From an uncultured Bacteroidales bacterium (GTDB lineage: Bacteria; Bacteroidota; Bacteroidia; Bacteroidales; Bacteroidaceae): a DNA stretch of 64,000 bases. The notes beneath the pieces were generated by a model. The model was not told where the DNA came from. It worked only from the letters and a program-made list of their open reading frames with translations, and did no database searches. The stretch lies in NCBI GenBank assembly GCA_902779165.1, contig CACZAN010000002.1:1-64000 (forward strand), read 5' to 3'. Positions 25,167-33,241 of the stretch are shown one piece after another (the first letter of the stretch is position 1; each line of letters starts with the position of its first letter). Both the position numbers and the translations under genes were made by a program.

Positions 25167-25703
25167 ATGACCACCGAAGAGCAATTCAGGTCGGTACTGG
25201 CAGAGTGCCGCGAGGTCTTTGCCAAGAAACTCCATGATTATGGAGCCGCCTGGCGAATCCTTCGTATTCCCTCATTGACTGACCAGCTGTATATCAAAGC
25301 CAACCGCATCCGTTCCCTTGAGCTGAAGGGCGAGTCGCGAGTGGGCGAGGGTATCAGACCCGAGTTCATAGGCATTGTCAATTACGCTATCATCGGATTG
25401 ATTCAGTTGGAACATGGTTTCGCCGAGAAGCCCGATGACATGAGTGTGGAACAGGCCATGGCCGAGTACGAACGTCAAGCCGAGAAGTCCCTGCAACTCA
25501 TGCTTCGAAAGAACCATGATTACGACGAGGCGTGGCGGGGAATGCGTGTCAGCAGCTATACCGACTTGATCCTTCAGAAAATCTTCCGCACGAAACAGAT
25601 TGAGGAACTCGATGGCGCGGTTTGGGTCAGCGAGGGTATTGACGCTAACTACATGGACATGATGAACTACGCCGTATTCGGACTCATCAAGCTCACCTTT
25701 TAG
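25167..25703 (+). CDS. DUF1599 protein (tandem repeat of a nucleotide-modification-like domain)
   Basis: A 178-residue protein made of two similar halves: CREVFAKKLHDYGAAWRILR...GEGIRPEFIGIVNYAIIGLIQLE and SLQLMLRKNHDYDEAWRGMR...SEGIDANYMDMMNYAVFGLIKLTF. This is the DUF1599 family of Bacteroidetes, whose biochemical role is not established. The HDYxxAWR and NYAxxGLIxL motifs occur in both halves. In other Bacteroidales the family precedes the DoxX/BT_3928-type gene, tpiA and folE, as here. Confidence 0.9.
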   Translation: MTTEEQFRSVLAECREVFAKKLHDYGAAWRILRIPSLTDQLYIKANRIRSLELKGESRVGEGIRPEFIGIVNYAIIGLIQLEHGFAEKPDDMSVEQAMAEYERQAEKSLQLMLRKNHDYDEAWRGMRVSSYTDLILQKIFRTKQIEELDGAVWVSEGIDANYMDMMNYAVFGLIKLTF

Positions 25704-25724
25704 GAACCAGTAGTACTCGCTAGT

Positions 25725-26903
25725 ATGTCTGGTAAGACGAAACACAACCTACTTTGGACAGTGGTGAACACGTGCCGTCTGCTCGTGTCCATCACTTTTG
25801 TTTTCTCCGGAGGCGTGAAACTGGTGGATCCCGTGGGGATGCAGTATAAGATTGAGGACTATCTCGCGGCCTTCGGTATCGCCTGTTCGCCCGATGCCGT
25901 TTGGCCCTTACTGCTGGCGGTGGCTCTGCCTCTGCTGGAATTCCTATTAGGCATTTACCTGTTCTTCGGTATTCGCCGACGTCTGGCATCGTGGACGGCC
26001 TTTGGTTTCATGCTACTCTATACCCCGCTGACTCTGTGGCTGGCATTGACCAACGGCGTGGCGGACTGCGGCTGCTTCGGCGACGCCATTCATCTGACTA
26101 ATTGGCAGACGTTCTGGAAGAACGTGGCCCTGTTCATGATGACGTTCATCATCTGGTGGAAGGGTCGCCATATGACACGTTTCATCAGTGAGAATGCACA
26201 ATGGCTTATCTCGCTCTACAGCCTTTTCTACGGACTCTTTGTCGCGGGGATGTGCCTCTACAATGAGCCTATTATCGATTTCCGTCCCTACCATATCGGG
26301 CAGCATATTCCTTCGGCGATGGAGTGGCCCGACGACCCCAATGCCACCCCGGAGATTCTGGACTTCAACTTCTTCGTGGAGGAGGAACCGGAGGTCGATG
26401 CCCAGACCGTTCTTGCGGATACATCCTACACATTCCTTCTTATCTCTCCCCATCTGGAATTCGCGGATGATGGCGATATGGACCTCATCAACGATGCTAA
26501 TGAATATGCCCGACGCCAGGGCTATCGCTTCCTTGCCCTCACCGCCTCGGACGACGAGGCCATCCATCGCTGGCAGGACCTCACGGGTGCAGACTATCCC
26601 TTTGCCTTTATGGATGAGCTGGAGCTGAAAACCATGGCCCGCTCTAATCCTGCGCTCCTCCTGCTGCACGACGGAACCATCGTTGCCAAGTGGCCCTCCC
26701 ATGCCATTCCCACAGAGGAATTGCAGGAGGATCCCCTCTATACCCTGTCGTTGGCTCATCCCGAACTCGATAGCTACAGGAGTAGTCTCTTGCGTCTGCT
26801 GCTGTGGTATTTGCTGCCACTTTTCGCACTTACTTTTATTGATCGCTTCGTTTTCAGCCTTAAATGGTGGCGAAGAAAGCGCCAGACAGCTAAAAACGAT
26901 TAA
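25725..26903 (+). CDS. DoxX/MauE-like membrane protein (BT_3928 type)
   Basis: A 392-residue protein with four or five membrane segments in the first 180 residues (LLVSITFVFSGGVKLVDPVG..., LLLAVALPLLEFLLGIYLFFG, FGFMLLYTPLTLWLALTNG) including the Cys pair NGVADCGCFGD typical of the MauE/DoxX group. A soluble region at about 190-355 may be thioredoxin-like but has no CxxC. One further membrane segment lies near the end (LLLWYLLPLFALTFI). The group is linked to quinone/thiol redox or membrane protein maturation; the exact role here is unknown. Gene order is conserved in Bacteroidales. Confidence 0.85.
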   Translation: MSGKTKHNLLWTVVNTCRLLVSITFVFSGGVKLVDPVGMQYKIEDYLAAFGIACSPDAVWPLLLAVALPLLEFLLGIYLFFGIRRRLASWTAFGFMLLYTPLTLWLALTNGVADCGCFGDAIHLTNWQTFWKNVALFMMTFIIWWKGRHMTRFISENAQWLISLYSLFYGLFVAGMCLYNEPIIDFRPYHIGQHIPSAMEWPDDPNATPEILDFNFFVEEEPEVDAQTVLADTSYTFLLISPHLEFADDGDMDLINDANEYARRQGYRFLALTASDDEAIHRWQDLTGADYPFAFMDELELKTMARSNPALLLLHDGTIVAKWPSHAIPTEELQEDPLYTLSLAHPELDSYRSSLLRLLLWYLLPLFALTFIDRFVFSLKWWRRKRQTAKND

Positions 26904-26942
26904 AAAAATGCTGAAAAGTTTGGCTCTGCGCTCACTTTATCG

Positions 26943-26950
26943 TAACTTTG
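26943..26950 (+). promoter_or_regulatory. -7 box (TAACTTTG) of tpiA
   Basis: TAACTTTG followed by CACCCGC, about 70 bases before the tpiA ATG. Confidence 0.6.
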
Positions 26951-27021
26951 CACCCGCAAAGAGGCCAAGGCCTCAAGAGCACTCACAAGTTCTATCAAAC
27001 AAACCCATAAAATAGATAACA

Positions 27022-27780
27022 ATGAGAAAGAAAATCGTAGCAGGCAACTGGAAGATGAACCTGAACCTGCAGGAAGGCCTCCAGCTGGCCAATGAACTCA
27101 AGGAAGCACTCGCAGCCGACAAGCCCAACTGCGACGTCGTCATCTGCACTCCCTTTATCCACCTCGCCAAAGTGGCCGACGCCATCGAGGGAACTGTTAT
27201 CGGTCTCGGCGCAGAGAACTGTGCCGACAAGGAAAAAGGTGCATATACCGGCGAAGTAAGCGCAGCTCAGGTCAAGAGCACCGGCGCTCAGTACGTAATT
27301 CTCGGCCACAGCGAGCGTCGCGCCTACTATGGCGAGACCGCAGAAATCTTGAAGGAGAAGGTGAACCTCGCTCTGGCCAACGGCCTGAAGGTCATCTTCT
27401 GCATTGGCGAAGTCCTCGAGGAGCGCGAAGCCGGCAAGCAAAACGAAGTCGTTGGTGGTCAGCTCGCCGACAGCCTCTTTGACCTCACCGAAGAGCAGCT
27501 CGCAAACATCATCCTCGCTTACGAACCCGTGTGGGCTATCGGCACCGGAAAGACCGCAACAGCTGAGCAGGCTGAGGATATGCACGCCTTTATCCGTGGC
27601 GTCATCGCTGGTCGTTTCGGCGAGGCTGCTGCAGAGAACATCAGCATTCTCTATGGCGGCAGCTGCAAGCCCAGCAACGCTAAGGAAATTTTCTCCAAGC
27701 CCGACGTTGACGGTGGCCTCATCGGTGGTGCAGCTCTCAAGTGCGCCGACTTCAAGGGTATCATAGATGCTTGGAAGTAA
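27022..27780 (+). CDS. tpiA: Triosephosphate isomerase
   Basis: A 252-residue protein of standard length. It begins [15 protein letters not shown] (catalytic Asn/Lys), has ILGHSERR with the catalytic His, and [15 protein letters not shown] with the catalytic Glu and flexible loop, then [14 protein letters not shown] and [10 protein letters not shown]. It interconverts dihydroxyacetone phosphate and glyceraldehyde 3-phosphate in glycolysis. The SPOR gene follows after 6 bases, so they share a transcript. Confidence 0.98.
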   Translation: MRKKIVAGNWKMNLNLQEGLQLANELKEALAADKPNCDVVICTPFIHLAKVADAIEGTVIGLGAENCADKEKGAYTGEVSAAQVKSTGAQYVILGHSERRAYYGETAEILKEKVNLALANGLKVIFCIGEVLEEREAGKQNEVVGGQLADSLFDLTEEQLANIILAYEPVWAIGTGKTATAEQAEDMHAFIRGVIAGRFGEAAAENISILYGGSCKPSNAKEIFSKPDVDGGLIGGAALKCADFKGIIDAWK

Positions 27781-27786
27781 TACATA

Positions 27787-28350
27787 ATGCTTAGGAATTT
27801 GAGAGTTTTCCTCTTTTTATTCTTCATTACTGCCCTGCCGGTGGCAGCGCAGCAGAACTTCACCCAATACCTCACCCGCAGCAAAGCGGGTGAGGGAGTG
27901 GTGATTCTGCATCAGGATGCCGAGATCGAGGCTCTCGTCAACGGAACATCGTCTCATTCGGCGCCCGCAGTCCCAGCATCACGTCAGCATGAAGGCACAC
28001 CCTCCCTCAGCCACGTTACCGACTCGCTGTCTCCCGCCACGAATCCTTCTTCTCTGGAGGGGACGTCGGTGCTTGGTCGCCGTATGCGTGCCACGGGCTA
28101 TCGCATTCAAGTTTATGCTGGAGGTAATAACCGCCAGTCGAAAGCCGAGGCATATCGCATGGCCGACCTTGTGCGTTCCACCTTCATCGATGCCAATGTC
28201 TATACCAGCTTTATCTCTCCCCGCTGGACCTGTCGCGTCGGTGACTTCAAGACACGTGAGGAGGCGACGGAAATGTTGCAGCGTATGCGCGAAACCCAGA
28301 AGTTCCGTGAGGCTGCTATCGTCAAAAGCCAGATTATTGTCGTTTACTGA
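27787..28350 (+). CDS. SPOR-domain protein
   Basis: A 187-residue exported protein: signal peptide [16 protein letters not shown], a stretch [23 protein letters not shown] typical of this Bacteroidales group, a low-complexity Ser/Pro linker and a C-terminal SPOR domain (about 105-187: [26 protein letters not shown]...[18 protein letters not shown]). SPOR domains bind denuded peptidoglycan strands at the division site. It lies between tpiA and folE, a conserved order. The palindrome CTCACCCGC...GCGGGTGAG at 27872 falls in a conserved coding segment and is not counted as an inserted repeat. Confidence 0.88.
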   Translation: MLRNLRVFLFLFFITALPVAAQQNFTQYLTRSKAGEGVVILHQDAEIEALVNGTSSHSAPAVPASRQHEGTPSLSHVTDSLSPATNPSSLEGTSVLGRRMRATGYRIQVYAGGNNRQSKAEAYRMADLVRSTFIDANVYTSFISPRWTCRVGDFKTREEATEMLQRMRETQKFREAAIVKSQIIVVY

Positions 28351-28375
28351 TCAGGCTTTTTATAATAATCAGATC

Positions 28376-28969
28376 ATGAAAGAAATACAGTCAGCAGACG
28401 TGCGTGAGCAGCGACAGCAACAACTCGAAGGTCATTATGCCGAGATATTGTCGCTATTAGGTGAAGACCCCAGCCGCGAGGGACTGCTGAAGACTCCGCG
28501 GCGCGTGGCTCGGGCGTGGATGGAACTCACTCGAGGATATAACGAGGATCCCATAGCCATTCTACGTTCGGCTCTCTTCAAGGAGAGTTACCATAATATG
28601 GTCGTCGTGCGCGACATTGAATTCTATTCCCTCTGTGAGCACCACCTCCTTCCGTTTTTTGGCAAGGTACACATTGCCTATATCCCCAATGGCGAAATAA
28701 CAGGACTCTCTAAACTCGCACGCATCGTGGATACCTTCAGCCACCGTCTGCAAGTGCAGGAACGTATGACCGAGCAGATTGCCCATAGCATTCAGGAAGC
28801 TCTGAATCCCCTCGGTGTCATGGTCGTCGTCGAAGCACGTCACCTCTGTATGCAGATGCGCGGCGTTGCCAAACAAGAGGCCAATACCACGACCATGCAC
28901 CACATCGGAGCGTTCAACGACCCCGTCACCCGCTCTGAGTTCCTTACCCAACTTTTCCCCTCTTCGTAA
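28376..28969 (+). CDS. folE: GTP cyclohydrolase I
   Basis: A 197-residue protein from the ATG at 28376 ([20 protein letters not shown]). Family motifs: [20 protein letters not shown], zinc ligand segment [21 protein letters not shown], and HLCMQMRGV with the second Cys. It converts GTP to dihydroneopterin triphosphate, the first step towards tetrahydrofolate. Reading frames extending further upstream overlap the SPOR gene and have no family similarity. It ends the row; a bidirectional terminator separates it from tyrA. Confidence 0.97.
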   Translation: MKEIQSADVREQRQQQLEGHYAEILSLLGEDPSREGLLKTPRRVARAWMELTRGYNEDPIAILRSALFKESYHNMVVVRDIEFYSLCEHHLLPFFGKVHIAYIPNGEITGLSKLARIVDTFSHRLQVQERMTEQIAHSIQEALNPLGVMVVVEARHLCMQMRGVAKQEANTTTMHHIGAFNDPVTRSEFLTQLFPSS

Positions 28970-29020
28970 TCGTTTTCGATCGCACGTCTGGTCGTCTCTT
29001 CTACTTTGTCCAGTCAAAAA

Positions 29021-29068
29021 GCCCACCTCGTCTGGTCGATGTGAGTTACATGACTTGTCGAGGTGGGC
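29021..29068. terminator. Bidirectional terminator between folE and tyrA
   Basis: Stem GCCCACCTCG (29021-29030) pairs perfectly with CGAGGTGGGC (29059-29068), preceded by AAAAA and followed downstream by a run of T. Confidence 0.85.
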
Positions 29069-29089
29069 GTTCTGTATATACTTTTTTTG

Positions 29090-29866
29090 TTAATCGCGAA
29101 TGTTACGTCGAATGCGTGTTAGGTATTCGGTCATGGCCTCTTCGTCGCGGTCGTCGATGATCTGTATGAGCTGTTTGAGCTCTGTGCGGATGCTTTCGAC
29201 TTTGGGCTTGGTGTGGGGGTTGAAGAGGATTTCGCGCAGGAGGGTGTCGTCCTCAGAGAGCACTCCTCGTGCAATCTTCATGTGGCGTTTGAAGGTGGTG
29301 CCGGGGGTGTCTTGATGCTTCATGACGGCAGAGAAGACGAACGTGCTGACGAAGGGAATGGAGAGGGAGTAGGACATCGTCTCGTCGTGCTCTGCGAAGG
29401 ATATCTCTTTGAGATTCAGGCCGAGACGTGAGTAGAGATCGCGGAAGAAGATGCGTCCGAGGTAGTCGCCCTCGCTGATGAGGATGGCGTTCTCGCGAGA
29501 GAGGTCGCCGAGGTTGGCGAAGGTGGGGCCAAACATAGGGTGTGAACTGACGTAGCGGTGGCCGGTCTGTTCGTAGTACTCGCGGAATCCGGTCTTCACG
29601 CTGCTGATGTCGCTGAGGATGCAGTCGGGACCTATATGGGGCATGAGCTCGTCGAAGACCTTAAGGGTGTACTTTAGCGACACGGCGTTGATGACTAACT
29701 CGGGATTGAAAGCATCCACCTCGTCCATAGAGGTGAAACGCTGGGTGTTGTAGAGGAAACGCAGGCGCTTGGGGTCGATGTCATACACCGCTACTTCGTG
29801 GTCGAAGCTGAGGAGGTCGGTGAAGAAGGAGCCCATCTTACCGGCGCCGAGGATAAGGATACGCAT
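29090..29866 (-). CDS. tyrA: Prephenate dehydrogenase
   Basis: A 258-residue protein with an N-terminal Rossmann motif MRILILGAGKMGSFFTDLL, then LSDISSVKTGF and SSHPMFGPTFANL with the conserved His of TyrA enzymes. It converts prephenate to 4-hydroxyphenylpyruvate for tyrosine. It follows the DAHP synthase/chorismate mutase gene by 3 bases and closes the aromatic operon. It is a dehydrogenase domain only, with mutase activity provided by the neighbour. Confidence 0.95.
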   Translation of the reverse strand: MRILILGAGKMGSFFTDLLSFDHEVAVYDIDPKRLRFLYNTQRFTSMDEVDAFNPELVINAVSLKYTLKVFDELMPHIGPDCILSDISSVKTGFREYYEQTGHRYVSSHPMFGPTFANLGDLSRENAILISEGDYLGRIFFRDLYSRLGLNLKEISFAEHDETMSYSLSIPFVSTFVFSAVMKHQDTPGTTFKRHMKIARGVLSEDDTLLREILFNPHTKPKVESIRTELKQLIQIIDDRDEEAMTEYLTRIRRNIRD

Positions 29867-29869
29867 GGC

Positions 29870-30943
29870 TTATTTATTCATGATTTCTATTTGTTGACGC
29901 ACACTCTCGCTGTGAATGGCCTCATAGACTTTGCGGACGAAGTCGGGATTCATGCCGCAGAGGGCACCTTGTGCACCGCGCTTGTCGAGGATTTCGCTGT
30001 ATCGGGTCGTCTGTACGACGGTCATGTTGTGGAGCTTCTTGTACTCTGCTATCTCGCGGCTGATGCGCATGCGCTTAGTGAGCACGTCCATGAGGTGATT
30101 GTCGAGTTCGTCGATTTGCTTACGCAGCTGGCTGATGCTCTCTGTGGCTTCCACACTCTCGCGGATAACGAGCCGGTCGAGGATGAAGTCGAGGACCTCG
30201 GGCAGGACTTGCTGCTTGGCATCGGACCAGGCACAGTCGGGATTGCAATGAGCCTCAATCATCAGCCCTTCGAAGCCAAGGTCCATGGCCTGTTGCGAGA
30301 CGGGTGCAATGAGATCGCGACGGCCTCCCATGTGGCTGGGGTCGCAGAGGACGGGGAGGGCGGGGAAGCGGCGCTTCAGTTCGATGGGAATGTGCCACAT
30401 TGGCGGATTGCGGTAGAGTTTCTGATCCACGCTGGAGAATCCGCGATGGATGGCACCCAAACGGGTGATGCCTGCTGAATTAATGCGCAGCAGGGCACCC
30501 GTCCACAGTTCAATGTCTGGGTTTACGGGGTTCTTGACGAATACGGGAACATCCACACCTTTCAGGGAATCGGCAATCGCTTGCACGCTGAAGGGATTAG
30601 CGCTGGTGCGGGCACCAATCCAGAGAATGTCGATGCCAGCCTTGAGGGCGGCTTCGACGTGTTCCGGAGTGGCGACTTCGGTGGCGGTGAGCATACCTGT
30701 CTCAGCCTTCACCCGCTGCATCCAGGGCAGTGCCTCCAGGCCTTTACCTTCGAAACCACCAGGCTTGGTGCGCGGTTTCCAGACTCCAGCACGGAAAATC
30801 CGTATTCCATTATTTGCCAGCTGAGTGGCGGTGTCCATCACTTGTTCTTCGGTCTCTGCGGAACATGGACCGGCAATGACCAAAGGTCGCTTCTGTTCGA
30901 CGCCCGGGAGGGCAAGGGGTGATAAAGTTAAATCGAGTTCCAT
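29870..30943 (-). CDS. Bifunctional DAHP synthase / chorismate mutase
   Basis: A 357-residue fusion. Residues about 1-250 are a type I-beta DAHP synthase (VIAGPCSAETEEQ, RAGVWKPRTKPGGFEGKG, IWIGARTSANPFSVQ, LPVLCDPSHMGGRRDL). Residues about 265-357 form an AroQ-type chorismate mutase helix bundle (SISQLRKQIDELDNHLMDVLTKRMRISREIAEYKK). It condenses PEP with erythrose 4-phosphate and also converts chorismate to prephenate, so it provides the first step of the pathway and the branch point step to Phe and Tyr. It lies between the aminotransferase and tyrA. Confidence 0.96.
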   Translation of the reverse strand: MELDLTLSPLALPGVEQKRPLVIAGPCSAETEEQVMDTATQLANNGIRIFRAGVWKPRTKPGGFEGKGLEALPWMQRVKAETGMLTATEVATPEHVEAALKAGIDILWIGARTSANPFSVQAIADSLKGVDVPVFVKNPVNPDIELWTGALLRINSAGITRLGAIHRGFSSVDQKLYRNPPMWHIPIELKRRFPALPVLCDPSHMGGRRDLIAPVSQQAMDLGFEGLMIEAHCNPDCAWSDAKQQVLPEVLDFILDRLVIRESVEATESISQLRKQIDELDNHLMDVLTKRMRISREIAEYKKLHNMTVVQTTRYSEILDKRGAQGALCGMNPDFVRKVYEAIHSESVRQQIEIMNK

Positions 30944-30962
30944 TATTTATTGAATTTGATAA

Positions 30963-32144
30963 TTATATCATTACGGCTTTGATTCGTGCCAGCGCCTCTT
31001 GCATCTGTTCCTCCTTGGCACAAAGGGATATACGTATATAGCGTTCACCATTGGATCCGAAGATGAAGCCGGGAGTGATGAAGACGCGGGCCTTGTGGAG
31101 CACAAGCTCTGTCAGGTCTTCGACATGGGCGTAGCTGTCGGGGATACGGCCCCACAGGAACATGCCGGTCTGGTCGGGGTCGAAGGTGCAGTTGAGGACT
31201 GCCATAATCTGTTCTGCGACAGAGCGACGGGAGGCGTAGGTGTGGACATTAGCCTCGCGGTGCCACTCGTCGCTCGTATTCGTGAGCGCATCGGCAGCGG
31301 CAAGCTGGATGGCGCGGAAAGTGCCATTCTCGACATTTGTCTTCACCTTCAGTATCCATTGCACAAACTGGGCATTTGTGACCAGCATAGCTACACGCCA
31401 GCCAGGCATATTATGGCTCTTGGACAGCGAATTGAACTCGATGCAGCAGTCCTTGGCGCCTGGAATCTGGAGGATGGAGAGGTGTTGACCCTCATTTAAT
31501 ATAAAGCTATATGGATTGTCGTTGACGATGATGATGCCGTGTTTCTGAGCAAAGGCCACCAGACGTTCGTAGGTCTCACGACGTGCACGGGCTCCTGTCG
31601 GCATGTGGGGATAGTTCGTCCACATGAGTTTCACTCTACTGAGATCCATGTTTTCCAACTGGTCGAAATCTGGTTGCCAGCCGTTAGCCTCGGTGAGGTC
31701 GTAGTTCACGACGTTAGCCCCCAGTAGTTTGGAAAGTGAGGTGTAGGTGGGATAACCAGGATTAGGCACGAGCACGGTGTCGCCCGGGTTGACGAAGGCC
31801 AGTGTCGCATGCAGGATACCTTCCTTGCTTCCGATGAGGGGCTGAACCTCCGAGGCGGGATCGAGCTCTACGCCGTACCACCGTTTGTAGAAGGCCGCCA
31901 TGGCCTGACGCAGTTCGGGGATGCCGATAGTGGGCTGATAGCCGTGGCTGTTAGCTTTGCGAGCCTCCTGACAGAGCACGTCAATGGTGTGTTCTGAGGG
32001 TGGCATATCGGGACTACCAATGGCCAGGGAGATGATGTCCTTGCCTTCAGCGTTCAACTTTGCAACTTCTTTCAGTTTACGGCTGAAGTAGTATTCCTGT
32101 ACGTTTGCCAGACGATCGGCGGGCTTAAATACTTTCTTTTCCAT
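30963..32144 (-). CDS. PLP-dependent aminotransferase (class I/II) of the aromatic operon
   Basis: A 393-residue fold-type I aminotransferase: IGSPDMPPSEHTIDVL, the substrate loop GSKEGILHATLAFVNPGDTVLVPNPGYPTY, VNDNPYS and the PLP lysine in EFNSLSKSHNMPGWR. Position between pheA and DAHP synthase indicates it makes phenylalanine/tyrosine or acts on prephenate; the family also includes aspartate aminotransferases and LL-diaminopimelate aminotransferase. Its start overlaps the end of pheA by 20 bases. Confidence 0.93.
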   Translation of the reverse strand: MEKKVFKPADRLANVQEYYFSRKLKEVAKLNAEGKDIISLAIGSPDMPPSEHTIDVLCQEARKANSHGYQPTIGIPELRQAMAAFYKRWYGVELDPASEVQPLIGSKEGILHATLAFVNPGDTVLVPNPGYPTYTSLSKLLGANVVNYDLTEANGWQPDFDQLENMDLSRVKLMWTNYPHMPTGARARRETYERLVAFAQKHGIIIVNDNPYSFILNEGQHLSILQIPGAKDCCIEFNSLSKSHNMPGWRVAMLVTNAQFVQWILKVKTNVENGTFRAIQLAAADALTNTSDEWHREANVHTYASRRSVAEQIMAVLNCTFDPDQTGMFLWGRIPDSYAHVEDLTELVLHKARVFITPGFIFGSNGERYIRISLCAKEEQMQEALARIKAVMI

Positions 32145-32967
32145 GTTTGTATTCTCCGAGAATTTTAAGATCTGATGTTAATGGACGGATTGCGTCGATT
32201 CCTTGTGAGTAGCGGGTGTAGTCGCTGAACTGGATATCCACGTAGAAGAGGTATTCCCATTCGCGCCCGATAATGGGCAGTGATTGTATCTTTGTCAGGT
32301 TCAGTTTGTAGAACGAGAGTATGGAGAGTACGTGGGAGAGTGAACCTTCTTCGTGGGGCAGGGCAAAGACAATGCTGGCCTTGTCCGTGTGGAGAATGTT
32401 CCTTAAGAGGTTCGCGCGCGAGGGTGACGAGAATACCAGGAAGCGGGTGAAATTATGTTTGTTGGTCTCGATGCCTTCTTCAAGTACCTTCAGTCCGTAC
32501 ATCGGGGCCACAGCGGCTGAACCGATAGCAGCGTGACCGTGCATCTGTCCTTGTGCAATAGCGCGGGCAGCACCGGCGGTGTCGCTGGCTTCCACCACCT
32601 TCAGATTCTCATGCTGGCTGAGGAAGTCGCGGCACTGCATCAGAGCCACAGGGTGGGAGTGTACTTCAGTGATGTCGGCCCAATCGTCTTCTGGCAGGCA
32701 GAGGAATGAGTGCTTGATGCGCAACTTGTGTTCACCCACGATGGTGGCACCACTGTCGCGAAGCAATTCATAGTTGTGCAGCAAAGAGCCTGCGATGGTG
32801 TTCTCAATGGCCACCATTCCGATAATGGTGGAATCATGCTTCAGTTCGTCGAACACCTGCTCAAACGTCGAACAACAGTCGAGCTGTATTTCTTCGCTAT
32901 CGAAGAACTGGTGGGCAGCGATATCGTGGAAGCTGCCCTCTATACCTTGGATTGCAATGCGTTTCAT
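32125..32967 (-). CDS. pheA: Prephenate dehydratase with ACT domain
   Basis: A 280-residue protein: catalytic domain (MKRIAIQGIEGSFHDIAA, MVAIENTIAGSLLHNYELL, HSHPVALMQCRDFL, NFTRFLVFS with the Thr-Arg-Phe motif) and a C-terminal ACT domain (ALPHEEGSLSHVLSILSFYKLNLTKIQSLPI) for phenylalanine feedback. It makes phenylpyruvate from prephenate in the cytoplasm. First structural gene of the operon, preceded by a leader peptide and attenuator, so its expression should fall when Tyr/Phe-tRNA is plentiful. Confidence 0.97.
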   Translation of the reverse strand: MKRIAIQGIEGSFHDIAAHQFFDSEEIQLDCCSTFEQVFDELKHDSTIIGMVAIENTIAGSLLHNYELLRDSGATIVGEHKLRIKHSFLCLPEDDWADITEVHSHPVALMQCRDFLSQHENLKVVEASDTAGAARAIAQGQMHGHAAIGSAAVAPMYGLKVLEEGIETNKHNFTRFLVFSSPSRANLLRNILHTDKASIVFALPHEEGSLSHVLSILSFYKLNLTKIQSLPIIGREWEYLFYVDIQFSDYTRYSQGIDAIRPLTSDLKILGEYKHGKESI

Positions 32968-33006
32968 ATTTTATGATTCATTCTTTCACCTTTCAATAAA
33001 TAAAAA

Positions 33007-33032
33007 TCCCACTCCTGTTAGGGAAGCGGGAC
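33007..33032 (-). terminator. Attenuator (rho-independent terminator) in the pheA leader
   Basis: In the RNA sense, GUCCCGCUUCC-CUAACA-GGAGUGGGA forms a stem followed at once by UUUUUAUUU, about 40 bases before the pheA ATG. The CCGCUUC arm can instead pair with GAAGCGG that begins at the stop of the upstream leader peptide. Confidence 0.85.
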
Positions 33033-33082
33033 CTTTTATCATTTTGTGTTTCAATTATCCATTTTTCAATTTCCTATTGACA

Positions 33083-33105
33083 CGCGGCCTACCGCTTCAC
33101 CCTTT
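33083..33105 (-). promoter_or_regulatory. Antiterminator strand and protector hairpin of the pheA attenuator
   Basis: RNA segment GGGUGAAGCGGUAGGCCGC. GAAGCGG is fully complementary to CCGCUUC of the terminator stem, while GCGG-UAGG-CCGC forms a small competing hairpin. GAAGCGG begins at the last two bases of the leader peptide stop codon UGA. Confidence 0.75.
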
Positions 33106-33153
33106 CTGGGTAAAGTAAAAGTAGAACCAATAATAGGAATTCAGATATTGCAT
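33097..33153 (-). CDS. Aromatic-rich leader peptide of the pheA operon
   Basis: An 18-codon reading frame on the minus strand encodes MQYLNSYYWFYFYFTQKG: five Tyr, three Phe and one Trp, with eight aromatic codons in a row at positions 7-14. It starts about 27 bases after a perfect -7 box (TAATTTTG) and its stop lies at the antiterminator strand of a terminator hairpin before pheA. This is the arrangement of ribosome-mediated attenuation: a ribosome waiting for charged tRNA-Tyr or tRNA-Phe would free GAAGCGG to pair with the terminator arm and let transcription proceed. Too short for standard gene finding. Confidence 0.88.
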   Translation of the reverse strand: MQYLNSYYWFYFYFTQKG

Positions 33154-33179
33154 AGGATTCTTTCTTTTGTTTCGCGCTG

Positions 33180-33187
33180 CAAAATTA
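33180..33187 (-). promoter_or_regulatory. -7 box (TAATTTTG) of the aromatic amino acid operon
   Basis: TAATTTTG on the minus strand, with TTGGCAATTT about 20 bases upstream as -33 element. Transcription would start about 20 bases before the leader peptide ATG. Confidence 0.75.
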
Positions 33188-33241
33188 CACACTTTTCTTG
33201 AAATTGCCAACTTTTTCTCACACTTTTTACATTTTTCCGTG

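Noticed and set aside
27866-27895. Perfect palindrome CTCACCCGC-AGCAAA-GCGGGTGAG in the SPOR-domain gene, similar in look to the GC-hairpin elements
   Set aside because: The encoded [19 protein letters not shown] aligns with the native N-terminal segment of related SPOR proteins, so it is ordinary coding sequence.
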